From the NCBI GenBank assembly GCA_051649605.1, contig JBOFHK010000017.1, forward strand, positions 1-64,000: 64,000 nucleotides of DNA, in the 5' to 3' direction. The notes beneath the pieces are model-generated. The model was not told where the DNA came from, did no database searches, and worked only from the letters and a program-made list of their open reading frames with translations. Position numbers and translations under genes: made by a program. Every line of letters begins with the position of its first letter. Position 1 is the stretch's first letter. This stretch comes from Brevinema_A sp051649605. Its GTDB lineage: Bacteria; Spirochaetota; Brevinematia; Brevinematales; Brevinemataceae. Of the stretch, positions 9,415 to 18,679 are shown one piece after another.

Positions 9415-9483
9415 ATCACCAGAATGATTCTCTTTTATTTACAGTTAGTGATACTATATAAAGTACGAGATCCATATAGAGAT

Positions 9484-9518
9484 AAAATAGCAGGATATAA
9501 TATATATCCTGCTATTTT
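9484..9518. terminator. Bidirectional terminator at end of sulfoquinovose operon
   Basis: A perfect 15-bp stem, AAAATAGCAGGATAT with its complement (9484-9498 and 9504-9518), has T-tracts on both strands. It lies between two convergent transcription units. Confidence 0.8.
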
Positions 9519-9539
9519 CTGAAAGTTTCTTTTAGGATA

Positions 9540-10634
9540 TTAATTTATAACCTGTTGCCTAATCTTATCGATTTCTTCTTCATAGTAAGCAACTTTTTTA
9601 TCCAAGGTGTCAAGGAATGGTTTAATTTGCGGATTTTGAGTCAAGAGATTGTTACGAATATTTTTTGTAGCTTCTTTAAATTGATTCAGCTCTTCTGTTG
9701 TAGGGGTATAGATCGTACCTCCACTATTACGGAATGTTTCAAAAGCGGATACCTGAGCTAATTTTGGATAAGCATTTAACCATACCCTCATATCTTCAAA
9801 AGCGTCCACTACGATGGCTTGAAGTTCTTTGGGCATAGATTCGATTTTATCGGTATTAATAAACCAAAAAGCAATAAGATAGGAGTGATTATCCAAGATA
9901 TAGTATTTTAGGCTTTCGTTGAGCTTTGCGTTAATAATATCAACAATACTGAGATTAACCCCATCAACAACCCCTGTAGATAAAGAAGTATAAACCTCAT
10001 CATAAGGCATCGAAGTTGGTGCTCCCCCTAAAGAAGTAACCAATTCCTGCTGGACAATAGAAGGAAGGGTTCTCATCTTTAACCCCTTCATATCACTTGG
10101 GGTTTTAATTTGTTTTTTAGTGGTAGCAAAATTTCTCCAACCCCCGCTGGCTGCAACCATCATTAATTTTAACTTAGGTTGTACTTTAAGAATATCTTGA
10201 CGCATGAGATTAATAAATTCTGCATCTCCATACACGGATTCTGCAACTCGATCATCTGGAAAAATATAAGGAATATCAAAAATAGCCGCAGGAGCCCAAA
10301 ATGTTGGTAGGTCTCCTGTTACTTTAAAAATATCTAAAGTTCCATTAATAAGCCCTGTAACTCCTTCTTTCCCACTGGCTGCAAGTTGACCGTTAGGGTA
10401 AATTTTCACCCCAATCCGTCCATTGGATTTATTTTCTACAGTAGCTTTGAATACCAAAGAAGCAAGGTGATTGTAACCTTCAGTATTATGATCGTGAGAC
10501 GTTGTGAGGATATATTCAGCATTTTTGGGTACTTCTAGATAAGCTAAACTATTACTTATTCCAGAAATTCCTGTTCCATTGGTGGCACAAGAAGTAAGAA
10601 CAAAAATCATCAAAAAAGCGAGTATTTTTTTCAT
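9540..10634 (-). CDS. dctP: TRAP transporter substrate-binding lipoprotein (DctP family)
   Basis: A 364-aa extracytoplasmic solute-binding protein of the DctP family, anchored by a lipobox (VLTSC, Cys16). The family hallmark KGLKMRTL (about 184-190) carries the conserved Arg (R188), which in known TRAP binding proteins salt-bridges the substrate's acidic group. This would suit a sulfonate as well as a carboxylate. It is the last gene of the sulfoquinovose operon, separated from its membrane partners DctQ and DctM by six catabolic and export genes. The context makes SQ or an SQ glycoside the likely ligand; that is inference. Start ATG follows AGGAG. Confidence 0.9.
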   Translation of the reverse strand: MKKILAFLMIFVLTSCATNGTGISGISNSLAYLEVPKNAEYILTTSHDHNTEGYNHLASLVFKATVENKSNGRIGVKIYPNGQLAASGKEGVTGLINGTLDIFKVTGDLPTFWAPAAIFDIPYIFPDDRVAESVYGDAEFINLMRQDILKVQPKLKLMMVAASGGWRNFATTKKQIKTPSDMKGLKMRTLPSIVQQELVTSLGGAPTSMPYDEVYTSLSTGVVDGVNLSIVDIINAKLNESLKYYILDNHSYLIAFWFINTDKIESMPKELQAIVVDAFEDMRVWLNAYPKLAQVSAFETFRNSGGTIYTPTTEELNQFKEATKNIRNNLLTQNPQIKPFLDTLDKKVAYYEEEIDKIRQQVIN

Positions 10635-10646
10635 GATAGTCTCCTA

Positions 10647-11333
10647 TTATTTGGTTGTGGTATCTGTTCCGTCCCATGCATCTGTAAAAATCCCCAGCCC
10701 TTTATCGGTGAATGGGTGGAGCATAGATTCTTCATAGATAGCAAGTCCGCAGGTTACAGCATCTGCCCCGCTACGGAATGCATGAGCGATTTGAGATCCA
10801 GAGCGGAGAGCCGCAACTAATACTTCTGTTTTTGCCCCCGTATTGGCATACGTTTCGACGATGCCTTCTATGTAATCTCTCGTATCCTCTCCGTTTGATT
10901 CTTTCCAGCCGACAAAAGGAGATACAAATAAAGATCCCGCATGAGCAGCGTAAAGAGCTTGTGAAACAGAAAATACCAGTGTTAAATTAGTACGAATTCC
11001 TATTTCTTCTAATTTATGAGCTGCTTCAATCCCTGCATAAGTACAAGGAAGTTTGATCACAAAAGTATTGGAAAGCTCCGCAAGAGATTTTCCCATCTCT
11101 ATCATTTCTTTTGCCGTATTATAGTGAGGATTTACCTCTACAGAAATAGGAAACTCTTCCCATGATTGGAAGCCTTGCTTGCTTGCCCAAGCAGCAATTT
11201 CCTTGATTACAGAATAAAAAGGTTTCCCACTTAATTGAATATGCCTAGGATTGGTTGTGATCCCATCAATTCTAAAAAATTCGTAAGCTTTTTGGATCTC
11301 ATCCATTTTTGCACTGTCTAAGAAAAATTTCAT
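10647..11333 (-). CDS. Transaldolase-family aldolase, likely sulfofructose transaldolase
   Basis: A 228-aa protein of the short transaldolase/fructose-6-phosphate aldolase family. It has GITTNP at 24-29, the Schiff-base lysine in FVIKLP (K94) and the SPFVG strand. In the transaldolase-type sulfoglycolytic route the equivalent enzyme (SftT) splits 6-deoxy-6-sulfofructose to sulfolactaldehyde and passes the C3 unit to glyceraldehyde 3-phosphate. The surrounding genes fit that role. Two substitutions support a non-standard substrate: Arg30 where usual members have Ser in TNPS, and Trp-Lys (VGWKE) where phosphate-binding members have Arg. The gene follows the M24 gene by 30 nt, with AGGA upstream. 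A plain fructose-6-phosphate aldolase is the alternative. Confidence 0.8.
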   Translation of the reverse strand: MKFFLDSAKMDEIQKAYEFFRIDGITTNPRHIQLSGKPFYSVIKEIAAWASKQGFQSWEEFPISVEVNPHYNTAKEMIEMGKSLAELSNTFVIKLPCTYAGIEAAHKLEEIGIRTNLTLVFSVSQALYAAHAGSLFVSPFVGWKESNGEDTRDYIEGIVETYANTGAKTEVLVAALRSGSQIAHAFRSGADAVTCGLAIYEESMLHPFTDKGLGIFTDAWDGTDTTTK

Positions 11334-11363
11334 TTGTTTCCTCCGATTTGATATGTTATATTC

Positions 11364-12428
11364 TTATATTAGTGGTAAGGTAACGGTAATCCCCTTATGT
11401 GTTAGTATGGGGAAATCTCCGCTAATTGTTAATACTTTAGGATTATCTCCGTTAATAATTACCGTTTCTTCTGATTTTGTCCCTCTTAGAGTGGGATTCC
11501 ATGCAATCAGTTGATTCTCGAGCAGTGTTTCATCCAAGTTAGGACGAAGAATCCATTCCCTTGATTCAAATCCTATTGCCCCTCCTTGATGATGATTAAG
11601 GTATTCATCTTCGACCTTGTGGTTTTTATAACTTTGAAGTAGGGACTCCCATAATGATGAACTATGGATTCCTAAGATTGAGGTCGCAATCATTTCTGCA
11701 TTAATTTTTGCAACCCTTTGATTATATAATTTTTCTTGGGAATTTTCTTCTCTAAAATACCGAATACGACTTGCAGCTATCATTACTCCTTTATATTGGG
11801 CACAAATAACAGCCATAATTCGTTCCTGTATAATTGTGGTAGTTGCTAAAGGATGGCGATAACTATTCAAATTTTCGTCTCCTGCGATTAGTAAAACAGG
11901 AAGGGAGATACCTTCTTTTTCAAAGGTATAACGAATTTCTGCTTGAATACTAAGCTCGCTCATACCAACTTTAAGATTTTTGAGACTTTTTTCTAAGAGT
12001 TCTGAGGAACGTTTAGAAAGTTCTGTAGCAATTTTGATTTGATCTGGACTTAATTGATAACGAAGTTTTTTGATATTTCCAAAATCTTCAGTAGTATTTA
12101 CTAATCCAAAATCACTAACGACTTTTTTGTTGGCTATTAAGTTTTGGAGATTAGGAGCAGGCCCTTCGATCCAAGAGAAGGATTGGACAGGAAATTTATC
12201 TTTGAAAATTTCATGAGAAATACGATCGTGTTCATTGTTGCCACAGAACACGAAAGCATTATCTTTAGTTACCCAAATAAAACCCAGTCCCATATCGGTA
12301 TAAAAATTCATGGAGCTTTCTCCTCCAGAAAACCATGCAAAAGAACTACGTCGTCCGAGAAGCATTCCATCATATTGATTTTGAGTAAGATATTCTCTTA
12401 TTTTAGTACAAGTATATTCTATTGACAT
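11364..12428 (-). CDS. M24 (creatinase/aminopeptidase P-like) protein lacking metal ligands
   Basis: A 354-aa protein with the two-domain M24 layout: creatinase-type N-domain (about 1-125) and pita-bread domain (130-354). The family histidines are visible at H192 (SYRHP) and H279/H280 (HHQGG), and the last glutamate may be in SEETV. The two metal-binding aspartates are replaced by V207 and A218 in the VICAQYKGVMIA stretch. The first glutamate is also replaced (AWNP). It therefore probably does not bind two metals, and may act like metal-free creatinase or as a binding protein. It lies inside the sulfoquinovose operon between the sulfoquinovosidase and transaldolase genes. Its role there is unknown. 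Confidence 0.75.
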   Translation of the reverse strand: MSIEYTCTKIREYLTQNQYDGMLLGRRSSFAWFSGGESSMNFYTDMGLGFIWVTKDNAFVFCGNNEHDRISHEIFKDKFPVQSFSWIEGPAPNLQNLIANKKVVSDFGLVNTTEDFGNIKKLRYQLSPDQIKIATELSKRSSELLEKSLKNLKVGMSELSIQAEIRYTFEKEGISLPVLLIAGDENLNSYRHPLATTTIIQERIMAVICAQYKGVMIAASRIRYFREENSQEKLYNQRVAKINAEMIATSILGIHSSSLWESLLQSYKNHKVEDEYLNHHQGGAIGFESREWILRPNLDETLLENQLIAWNPTLRGTKSEETVIINGDNPKVLTISGDFPILTHKGITVTLPLI

Positions 12429-12437
12429 TTTAAACCC

Positions 12438-14429
12438 CTATAAATTTTTTAATAAATTAAATTTTTGTAGATAGGGAGAAGACTTTTTGATAAATACAGG
12501 AATTTGCCCTAAGGGTGCATCAACGGTAATAGTACTATTTCCCTTGAATTCTTTCCCTGTCCATAAATGAACCCAGATATCATTAGGGAGATAGACCTCC
12601 CATATTTTTATATTCTCCTTCCATACGGGAGCTACCAAAATATCTGACCCTAAAAGATATTCATAATCTTGGAGATAAGCTTCTTTATCTTGAGGATATT
12701 CAAAGAATAAAGGACGCATGAGAGGATACCCTTTGTCTGCAGCTTCTTGAATATAAGGTAAGCGATATTCTGCTAACGCTTTAAAAATACGAACCGTTTT
12801 GCCAAGAAAATTCATTTGGTAAGAGCTATCATAAATCTGAATATTTTCACTAGGTCTATTGGTTTCGTGGGATCTCATGATCCCTGTAAATGCACAAAAC
12901 TCTGCCCATCGAAGATTTAACTCAACGGAACGAGTATTCCCAAAAAGTGAAGTATAACCTCCTAAATCACTGTGATGAAAAGCAAATCCACTAACTCCAG
13001 AAGATAAGGCCGCTGGGATCACTGTTGCTAGACCGTCATCTTTAGTGAAATCCACAGACTGATCCCCAGCCCATAAGATAGGACAATATTTTTGGGTATA
13101 AGATCCTGCCGCTCGCATAAAGATAAAGGATTTACCTTTTTGATTTCTTGAACGTAATGCCATATCATTAACTTCTGCCCATAAAGTTGGCCATGCGTTA
13201 TGTAATTTCATAGCATCACCGTTGGCGAGGCTACAATCGATGGGCAAATATTCTCCAAAATCGGCCATCCAACCTTCTAAACCGTAATCAATCATCTCTT
13301 GACCTAAAATTCTTTCCGCAAACCACTCTTGGACTTCACGACGTGTAAAATCAGGAATTCCACAATAAAATTCACCAAAGTCGACCTCATAAATCTCTCC
13401 ATCTTTATTTTTTATCAGATAACCAAGATTTTTTGCTTCTGCGAAGAGAGGGCCATCAATGGCGAGATAGCAATTAGAATATCCTAAAAATCTAATTCCT
13501 TGATTTTTGTAGGCTTGAACTTTATTTTTGAAGTTGGGATAACGTTTTGGATCGTGTTGCCAATTCCACATTAGACGCTGACCAAAGCTAGTCATTCTGA
13601 TCCCTTCCCAGTCTTGAGCCCAAATGCCGCTAATCATGACACCATGTTGTTGTAAAAGTTCAATTTTTTGATCGATCTTCTCCCAACCTCCTTGGATTCC
13701 TAGAATAAATCCTTCATTAACCCAAGAAGGAAGAGTTTCTTGACGACCGATATAACTAGTGAATTGTTCAATTAAAGAATAATAGTTATTACTTGTCCAA
13801 AATAAAATCCGTTTTGGAATTTCCCAAATATGAATCTCATTGAATAAAGGATCTTTAAAATCAAACTCTGCATAAGCAAAAGAATCAGCGAATAGATAGT
13901 ATTTTTGATCGGATAGATAGGATGCTTGAGGATAATTTGTATTCCAATAATCACCTCCAGCCATCCCCGTAACATCGGATTGCCAAGTAATATAAGTTTC
14001 TTTATTACGCCCTACTCCTGGCTCAGAACTCCAAATAGGAAATAATTTTCCGCGAAGATTGAAATGGCTCATTTGTTCGCCTAGTCCATAGAAATGCTCC
14101 TTTGGTTTAGCAACGACTCTTATCCAGAATCGCGTATAATTTTTAGAAGAAGAAAAATTCCAACTACAAGCTTGCCCTTCTCTTCCAAAATTTAAAATCA
14201 ATTCATCTTCACCATAGTAAAAACGGAAATTTTCTCCTATTTGTTCAACATGTCGAAGAGGGGTTTTTTCGTCTGTCCTGTCTTTGATTCTAAAGTTTCC
14301 ACGGTACATTTTGACTTCTTCTGTTCCCTGCCCTACAAAAAACGAAGGATTTTCAGGACTATGCTCTAGAATAAGAATATTGTCTACCCATATTTTAAGG
14401 TGATTATTTTTTAATTCTGATTTTAACAT
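12438..14429 (-). CDS. yihQ: Sulfoquinovosidase (GH31, YihQ-like)
   Basis: A 663-aa GH31 alpha-glycosidase that closely resembles E. coli YihQ in the region WAQDWEGIRMTSFG. It hydrolyses sulfoquinovosyl glycerol and related glycosides to sulfoquinovose. The catalytic nucleophile is D390 (WMADFGEY) and the acid/base D456 (WAGDQ). The residues that in YihQ hold the sulfonate are all present: Arg and Trp in QRLMW (R285, W288) and Tyr in SDLGGY (Y492). This separates it from ordinary alpha-glucosidases. No signal peptide is present, so hydrolysis is cytoplasmic and the importer must accept the glycoside. Length matches the family (about 660-680). The start follows AAAGGGG. In transaldolase-route clusters the equivalent gene is called sftG. 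Confidence 0.93.
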   Translation of the reverse strand: MLKSELKNNHLKIWVDNILILEHSPENPSFFVGQGTEEVKMYRGNFRIKDRTDEKTPLRHVEQIGENFRFYYGEDELILNFGREGQACSWNFSSSKNYTRFWIRVVAKPKEHFYGLGEQMSHFNLRGKLFPIWSSEPGVGRNKETYITWQSDVTGMAGGDYWNTNYPQASYLSDQKYYLFADSFAYAEFDFKDPLFNEIHIWEIPKRILFWTSNNYYSLIEQFTSYIGRQETLPSWVNEGFILGIQGGWEKIDQKIELLQQHGVMISGIWAQDWEGIRMTSFGQRLMWNWQHDPKRYPNFKNKVQAYKNQGIRFLGYSNCYLAIDGPLFAEAKNLGYLIKNKDGEIYEVDFGEFYCGIPDFTRREVQEWFAERILGQEMIDYGLEGWMADFGEYLPIDCSLANGDAMKLHNAWPTLWAEVNDMALRSRNQKGKSFIFMRAAGSYTQKYCPILWAGDQSVDFTKDDGLATVIPAALSSGVSGFAFHHSDLGGYTSLFGNTRSVELNLRWAEFCAFTGIMRSHETNRPSENIQIYDSSYQMNFLGKTVRIFKALAEYRLPYIQEAADKGYPLMRPLFFEYPQDKEAYLQDYEYLLGSDILVAPVWKENIKIWEVYLPNDIWVHLWTGKEFKGNSTITVDAPLGQIPVFIKKSSPYLQKFNLLKNL

Positions 14430-14444
14430 TATTCACCCCTTTCT

Positions 14445-15764
14445 CTAGTGATTAACCGTAATAATAGACCAATCGTTGAGTTTTGCAAATATTTTAAAAG
14501 TTTCCGTGTAGTCTCCATAAACTAGAGAAATGTGATGAGCCAGACCGTTCATAATGAGGGTATCAAATACCTGATCTACTCCATGTTCGAATTGAGCTTT
14601 GAGGAAAGTTCCTTTTAATAATTTTTCTATTGGGAGTGCTACACCTTTTTCCATAAAAATACGTGTTTGTCCTAGAGCAGTGTCTATTCTAAAAGTACTA
14701 AATGCCCCTGTTTTATGAACAAAACCAGCTGTTACTCCTCGACCTCCAGCAAAAAAAGTATCAAGTGATTTGGTACCTTCGGCAAGGGTATAAGGAGCAT
14801 CTCCACCATGCCATAAGAGAGCAGTATTATCATCAAAAATTTGGGAAAAATCAGCACAGAAAGGATTATCAGCTCCTGCAATTTGACTGAGATACATAGT
14901 TAAAGCAATTTGCGTATCTCCTTCTGGGGAAATAATATAGCCCTTCGTTTGAAGAAGAGACATAACGGCACAAGGACTAACGCCATAAGTAGGGCCAAAT
15001 TCTGGCCAATTCCTTACGGTGAGTACTTTGAGTCTATGTTGATCCATAAATTTCTTTGCACTGGCTGCTAATTGGGAAATAAGATGAATTTGCTTTTCGG
15101 ACATCTCTGATAAATCTTCAAATACGCTCGTGAATTCTTTTTTAAAAGAGTCAATTTCTTGGGTACTAACCTCTTGACCGTAAAAACTATCAAGCGTATA
15201 ATGCTCCAACATAACTCCTGATTCTTTTAAAAAAGGTAATTCGTCAATAGCGAGATCATAAAATCCTTGGGCTCTTGCTCCGACCATTCCTATAGTCAAA
15301 CCTTTCATTGCCCGTAACATCCGAATAGCATCGATCCAATGGTAATTGACAGTATCACTAACACTGTAACAAAAATTCTTAATTCCCATTTTTGCTAGAT
15401 TCGCTCCATCTAAGTGTAACCCCACCATGGAATTGTAGCGTATTTTTCCTCCATTATATGGAGCTTCGGGCAAGGTCCATAAGTATAATGGCTTGCTGAC
15501 TTTTTGTTCGATGATCAGGGTCAAATGTCCCAAATGGAAAGTCCCACTACAGAGAATCAATCCATCCAACGTATGACTGGCAAAAAAATCACCTGCTTGA
15601 TGAGCATCCTCAGCTTCGATTACTGGCTCAGGATAAATAATAAATTCAATATTTTCATTTTTTTTGAGAAGTTCTAATTTTTGATTGTATTCTTCCCATG
15701 CCGATTCCCAATCAAAAGTTTTCCTTAAAAAACAAGCAACACCTATTTTTGCAAATCCTTTCAT
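14445..15764 (-). CDS. L-fucose isomerase-like protein, likely sulfoquinovose isomerase
   Basis: A 439-aa protein of the L-fucose/L-arabinose isomerase-like superfamily. It shows an N-terminal Rossmann-like half (LDGLILCSGTFHLGH near 90-103) and a middle region with GPTYGVSPCAVMSLLQTKG and SPEGD. In this operon it most probably converts sulfoquinovose to 6-deoxy-6-sulfofructose, the step before the transaldolase. I infer the substrate from the neighbouring sulfoquinovosidase, not from active-site residues. The start has a GGAG site 7 nt upstream. It lies 15 nt before the sulfoquinovosidase gene and 9 nt after the dehydrogenase gene, so it is clearly co-transcribed. Confidence 0.75.
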   Translation of the reverse strand: MKGFAKIGVACFLRKTFDWESAWEEYNQKLELLKKNENIEFIIYPEPVIEAEDAHQAGDFFASHTLDGLILCSGTFHLGHLTLIIEQKVSKPLYLWTLPEAPYNGGKIRYNSMVGLHLDGANLAKMGIKNFCYSVSDTVNYHWIDAIRMLRAMKGLTIGMVGARAQGFYDLAIDELPFLKESGVMLEHYTLDSFYGQEVSTQEIDSFKKEFTSVFEDLSEMSEKQIHLISQLAASAKKFMDQHRLKVLTVRNWPEFGPTYGVSPCAVMSLLQTKGYIISPEGDTQIALTMYLSQIAGADNPFCADFSQIFDDNTALLWHGGDAPYTLAEGTKSLDTFFAGGRGVTAGFVHKTGAFSTFRIDTALGQTRIFMEKGVALPIEKLLKGTFLKAQFEHGVDQVFDTLIMNGLAHHISLVYGDYTETFKIFAKLNDWSIITVNH

Positions 15765-15773
15765 GGTACTCTC

Positions 15774-16640
15774 CTACTCAGCTCTATCTTTGACCACTTT
15801 ATAGGTCGCAGAGAAATCTTCATTGCTAATGCCCATATCTATGGCATGATCGTATACTTTTTTTGTGTTGTCCATTCCTGGTAAGTGGAGTTTGTGTTCT
15901 TTTGCTAGTTTTTCAACGATATAGACATCTTTGTGCATATTTTCTACAGAAAAAGCAACATTATAAGTGTTTTGAGCAATATTTTTATATTTGCCCGACA
16001 AATAAAAGTTCTGACCTCCTCCATAAGAAATAGCTTTTTCAAAGGTTTCAGGATCGATTCCTACTTTTTGAGCGAGAAGAATCATTTCATTAACACCGTT
16101 TTGGATTTGGGCGACGAGATTGTTATGACAAGCTTTCATCACTAATCCTGTTCCATTTTCTCCCAAATGAATGGTATTATTTCCCATACAGAGAAGTAAC
16201 TCTTTGATTTGCTCAAAAGATTTTTTATCCCCTCCCACATAAATACCTAAAGTCCCATCAATAGCTGCTGCTTTAGATTTGACCAAGGGACAATCTAAGA
16301 ATACCGCTCCTGTTTGGGTGATTTCTTGAGCGATTTCTTGGGAGACGGAAGGGTCAATAGTACTCATATCTGCCCATATTTTACCAGCTTTGAAAAAGGG
16401 CTTTAATTCTTTACAGAGACTTTTAACATGTTCACTTTTTGGCACAATAGAAAAAATAACATCAGATTTTTCTACTACTTCAGCGGCAGAATGAGCAGCT
16501 TTAGCACCTTGTTTGACTAGTTGATCTATTTTTGATGAATTGGTATCGTATACTAAAATAGTGTCTTCTTTTCTTTTCTGAATTAAATTTGTAGACATTG
16601 GCTCTCCCATAATGCCTAATCCAATAAAACCTATAGTCAT
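15774..16640 (-). CDS. Beta-hydroxyacid dehydrogenase, likely sulfolactaldehyde reductase
   Basis: A 288-aa protein of the 3-hydroxyisobutyrate dehydrogenase family, to which E. coli sulfolactaldehyde reductase YihU belongs. It has an N-terminal NAD(P)-binding motif GFIGLGIMGEPM, the substrate loop region (CPLVKSKAAAIDGT) and the catalytic Lys in VMKACHNN (K169 from this start). In this operon it would reduce sulfolactaldehyde to 2,3-dihydroxypropanesulfonate (DHPS), recycling NADH in a fermenting cell. I chose the ATG at 16640 because GGAGG lies 5 nt before it; the in-frame ATG 12 nt upstream includes that site. Tartronate semialdehyde or hydroxyisobutyrate as substrate is less likely here. 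Confidence 0.82.
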   Translation of the reverse strand: MTIGFIGLGIMGEPMSTNLIQKRKEDTILVYDTNSSKIDQLVKQGAKAAHSAAEVVEKSDVIFSIVPKSEHVKSLCKELKPFFKAGKIWADMSTIDPSVSQEIAQEITQTGAVFLDCPLVKSKAAAIDGTLGIYVGGDKKSFEQIKELLLCMGNNTIHLGENGTGLVMKACHNNLVAQIQNGVNEMILLAQKVGIDPETFEKAISYGGGQNFYLSGKYKNIAQNTYNVAFSVENMHKDVYIVEKLAKEHKLHLPGMDNTKKVYDHAIDMGISNEDFSATYKVVKDRAE

Positions 16641-16657
16641 ATTGTCCTCCATATGAT

Positions 16658-17383
16658 TTAAATGATTTGATTAATAATAGTTATTGCCCCCCCCATGAGG
16701 AGAATAATATTTAGTATATAGTCAAAAAGACGTTTTGAGACTTTCATTGCTAGGATATTTCCAAGATAAATAGATAATGCTAAAAATGGTAAATTCCATA
16801 AAATCATCGTATTGACTTCTGGAGTAAATTGATTGTTTATGATATGTTGTCCCATAATAATACTATTGAGGATCAACCAAAGCACGGATAAGCTTGCACG
16901 AAATTCATTCTTGTCGAGTAATACCAAACTTGCATAAATGACAATTAGGGGACCTCCTGATACGAAAGCTCCTTGTAATATTCCCCCGATAAATACAAGA
17001 AATAATAGTATATGATTAGGAATATTTTTAAATTCTATACCTCTTAGACGTGCAATTCCCATACTTCCTGCGATAAGCATGACAATCCCTAACAATATCA
17101 GGGAAATTTCTTGAGGAAGGTAGCTGTAGAGAACGAATCCTATAGGAAGTCCTAGCCCTGATACAATCAAGATGGTTTTTAGAATATCCCAACGAATATA
17201 TTTGACCATTTTAAGAACAAGATATAGCGGTTGTAAAGTACCCATAACGAGTAAAACAGGTTTTGCTACTCCTATCCCCACAAGAGGGATCATAAAGGGC
17301 ATGGCTAGGATTGTACATCCAAAACCTGTTAAAGCACTGAGAAAATGAGTAATACTGATAATAATGATAATCATTGCTGTCAT
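16658..17383 (-). CDS. TauE/SafE-family exporter
   Basis: A 241-aa integral membrane protein with about eight hydrophobic segments and the TauE/SafE pattern (SALTGFGCTILAMPF, and GILQGAFVSGGPLIV at the second repeat). Members export sulfite, sulfoacetate and related C2-C3 organosulfonates. In sulfoglycolytic clusters such a protein is thought to release DHPS or sulfolactate, which fits the neighbouring reductase. It lies 9 nt after dctM and 17 nt before the dehydrogenase gene. The exported compound is inference. Confidence 0.85.
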   Translation of the reverse strand: MTAMIIIIISITHFLSALTGFGCTILAMPFMIPLVGIGVAKPVLLVMGTLQPLYLVLKMVKYIRWDILKTILIVSGLGLPIGFVLYSYLPQEISLILLGIVMLIAGSMGIARLRGIEFKNIPNHILLFLVFIGGILQGAFVSGGPLIVIYASLVLLDKNEFRASLSVLWLILNSIIMGQHIINNQFTPEVNTMILWNLPFLALSIYLGNILAMKVSKRLFDYILNIILLMGGAITIINQII

Positions 17384-17392
17384 AGTTTGCCC

Positions 17393-18667
17393 TTAGAATC
17401 CCATTGTTCTTGGAAGGAATAAGCATATATCTGGAAAGAACGTAATAAGAAAAACCAACAATACTTCTAAAATGAGAAAAGGAATACACTCTTTTACTAC
17501 TTCTTGTAAGGGAACCTTAGCGATATCAGAGGCCATAAATAAGACGAGTCCCATTGGTGGGGTGATTAGTCCAATTGTTACATTAATACTCATTACAATA
17601 CCAAAATGTAAAGGATTGATTCCCATAGCGATTAATGGGGGAGCTAAAATAGGGGCAAAAATTAAGATCGCTGGTCCTGCATCGAGGAACATTCCGATAA
17701 TAAATAAAATAATGTTGACGATGAAAAAAACAAAATAAGGATTATTACCCATAGAAAATATCATATTATTAACAATCTGTGAAATAGGAGATAAAGAGAC
17801 GACAACTGCAAAACCTGCTGCTACAGCAACCATTAATAAAATTGCCGAAGAACCTACAGCGACATCTCGAAATAAAGGGTAGAGATTTTTAATCGATAAA
17901 GATTTGTAAATAAAAAGTGAAACAACCAAAGCATAGGCGACCGCAATGGCAGCAGCTTCTGTTGGGGTAAAAATCCCTCCGTATATACCGCCTAAAATAA
18001 TAACAGGAGTCCACAAGGCTAAAAATGATTGTTTGGTTTGAGTGATCTTTTCTTGGGTGCTGGCTTTGGGGCGTTGGAAGGTAAACCCTTTTTTTTGACA
18101 AAGAAAATAATTTAGGATCATCAAACTAATAGAAAATAATAGACCAGGGATTGCGGCCCCAATAAACATTGCTCCTATAGAAATATTCATTGTAAAGGCA
18201 TAAATCAACATGATACCACTGGGAGGAATAATTGGGCCTAATACCGTTGAAGCTGCGGTAACTGCTGCTGCATAAGAACGGGTAAATCCTTTGTTTGACA
18301 TTTCTGGGATGAGCATATTACCAACTGCTGAAGTCGCCGCTACCGCTGAACCTGTCAGTGCCGAAAATAAAGTCGCCGAAAGAATGACTACATGCCCAAG
18401 AGAACCTTTAATATGTCCGACCATCACCTGAGAAAAATTGATAATACGTTCAGTGATTTTTCCTTTGCCCATGACTGCTCCTGCTAAGATAAAAAATGGC
18501 AGGGCTAATAGGGTAAATTTTTCTAAAGAATTATTCATCCTGGTGAATAGAGTGGAAATCATCATTGCATCGCCGGATACAATTACTCCAATAAGAGGTG
18601 CTACTGCCAGAGCGAATAAAACAGGTAGTCCTAAGAGCATTAATGCTAAAAATAATATAAAAAACAT
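17393..18667 (-). CDS. dctM: TRAP transporter large membrane subunit (DctM)
   Basis: A 424-aa hydrophobic protein of the DctM family with about 11-12 transmembrane segments. Typical motifs are LPVLFALA near the N terminus, AAVTAASTVLGPIIPPSGIML near 137-157 and TPTEAAAIAVAYAL near 231. It forms the sodium-driven translocation channel with DctQ, fed by the DctP lipoprotein encoded at the far end of the operon. The ATG follows AGGAG by 9 nt. It is the second gene of the operon, 12 nt after dctQ. Confidence 0.93.
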   Translation of the reverse strand: MFFILFLALMLLGLPVLFALAVAPLIGVIVSGDAMMISTLFTRMNNSLEKFTLLALPFFILAGAVMGKGKITERIINFSQVMVGHIKGSLGHVVILSATLFSALTGSAVAATSAVGNMLIPEMSNKGFTRSYAAAVTAASTVLGPIIPPSGIMLIYAFTMNISIGAMFIGAAIPGLLFSISLMILNYFLCQKKGFTFQRPKASTQEKITQTKQSFLALWTPVIILGGIYGGIFTPTEAAAIAVAYALVVSLFIYKSLSIKNLYPLFRDVAVGSSAILLMVAVAAGFAVVVSLSPISQIVNNMIFSMGNNPYFVFFIVNIILFIIGMFLDAGPAILIFAPILAPPLIAMGINPLHFGIVMSINVTIGLITPPMGLVLFMASDIAKVPLQEVVKECIPFLILEVLLVFLITFFPDICLFLPRTMGF

Positions 18668-18679
18668 AATGAATATCTC

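Noticed and set aside
12438..14429. Plain alpha-glucosidase or alpha-xylosidase (GH31)
   Set aside because: The sulfonate-recognition residues of YihQ (QRLMW and GGYTS) are present, and the neighbours form a sulfoglycolytic set.
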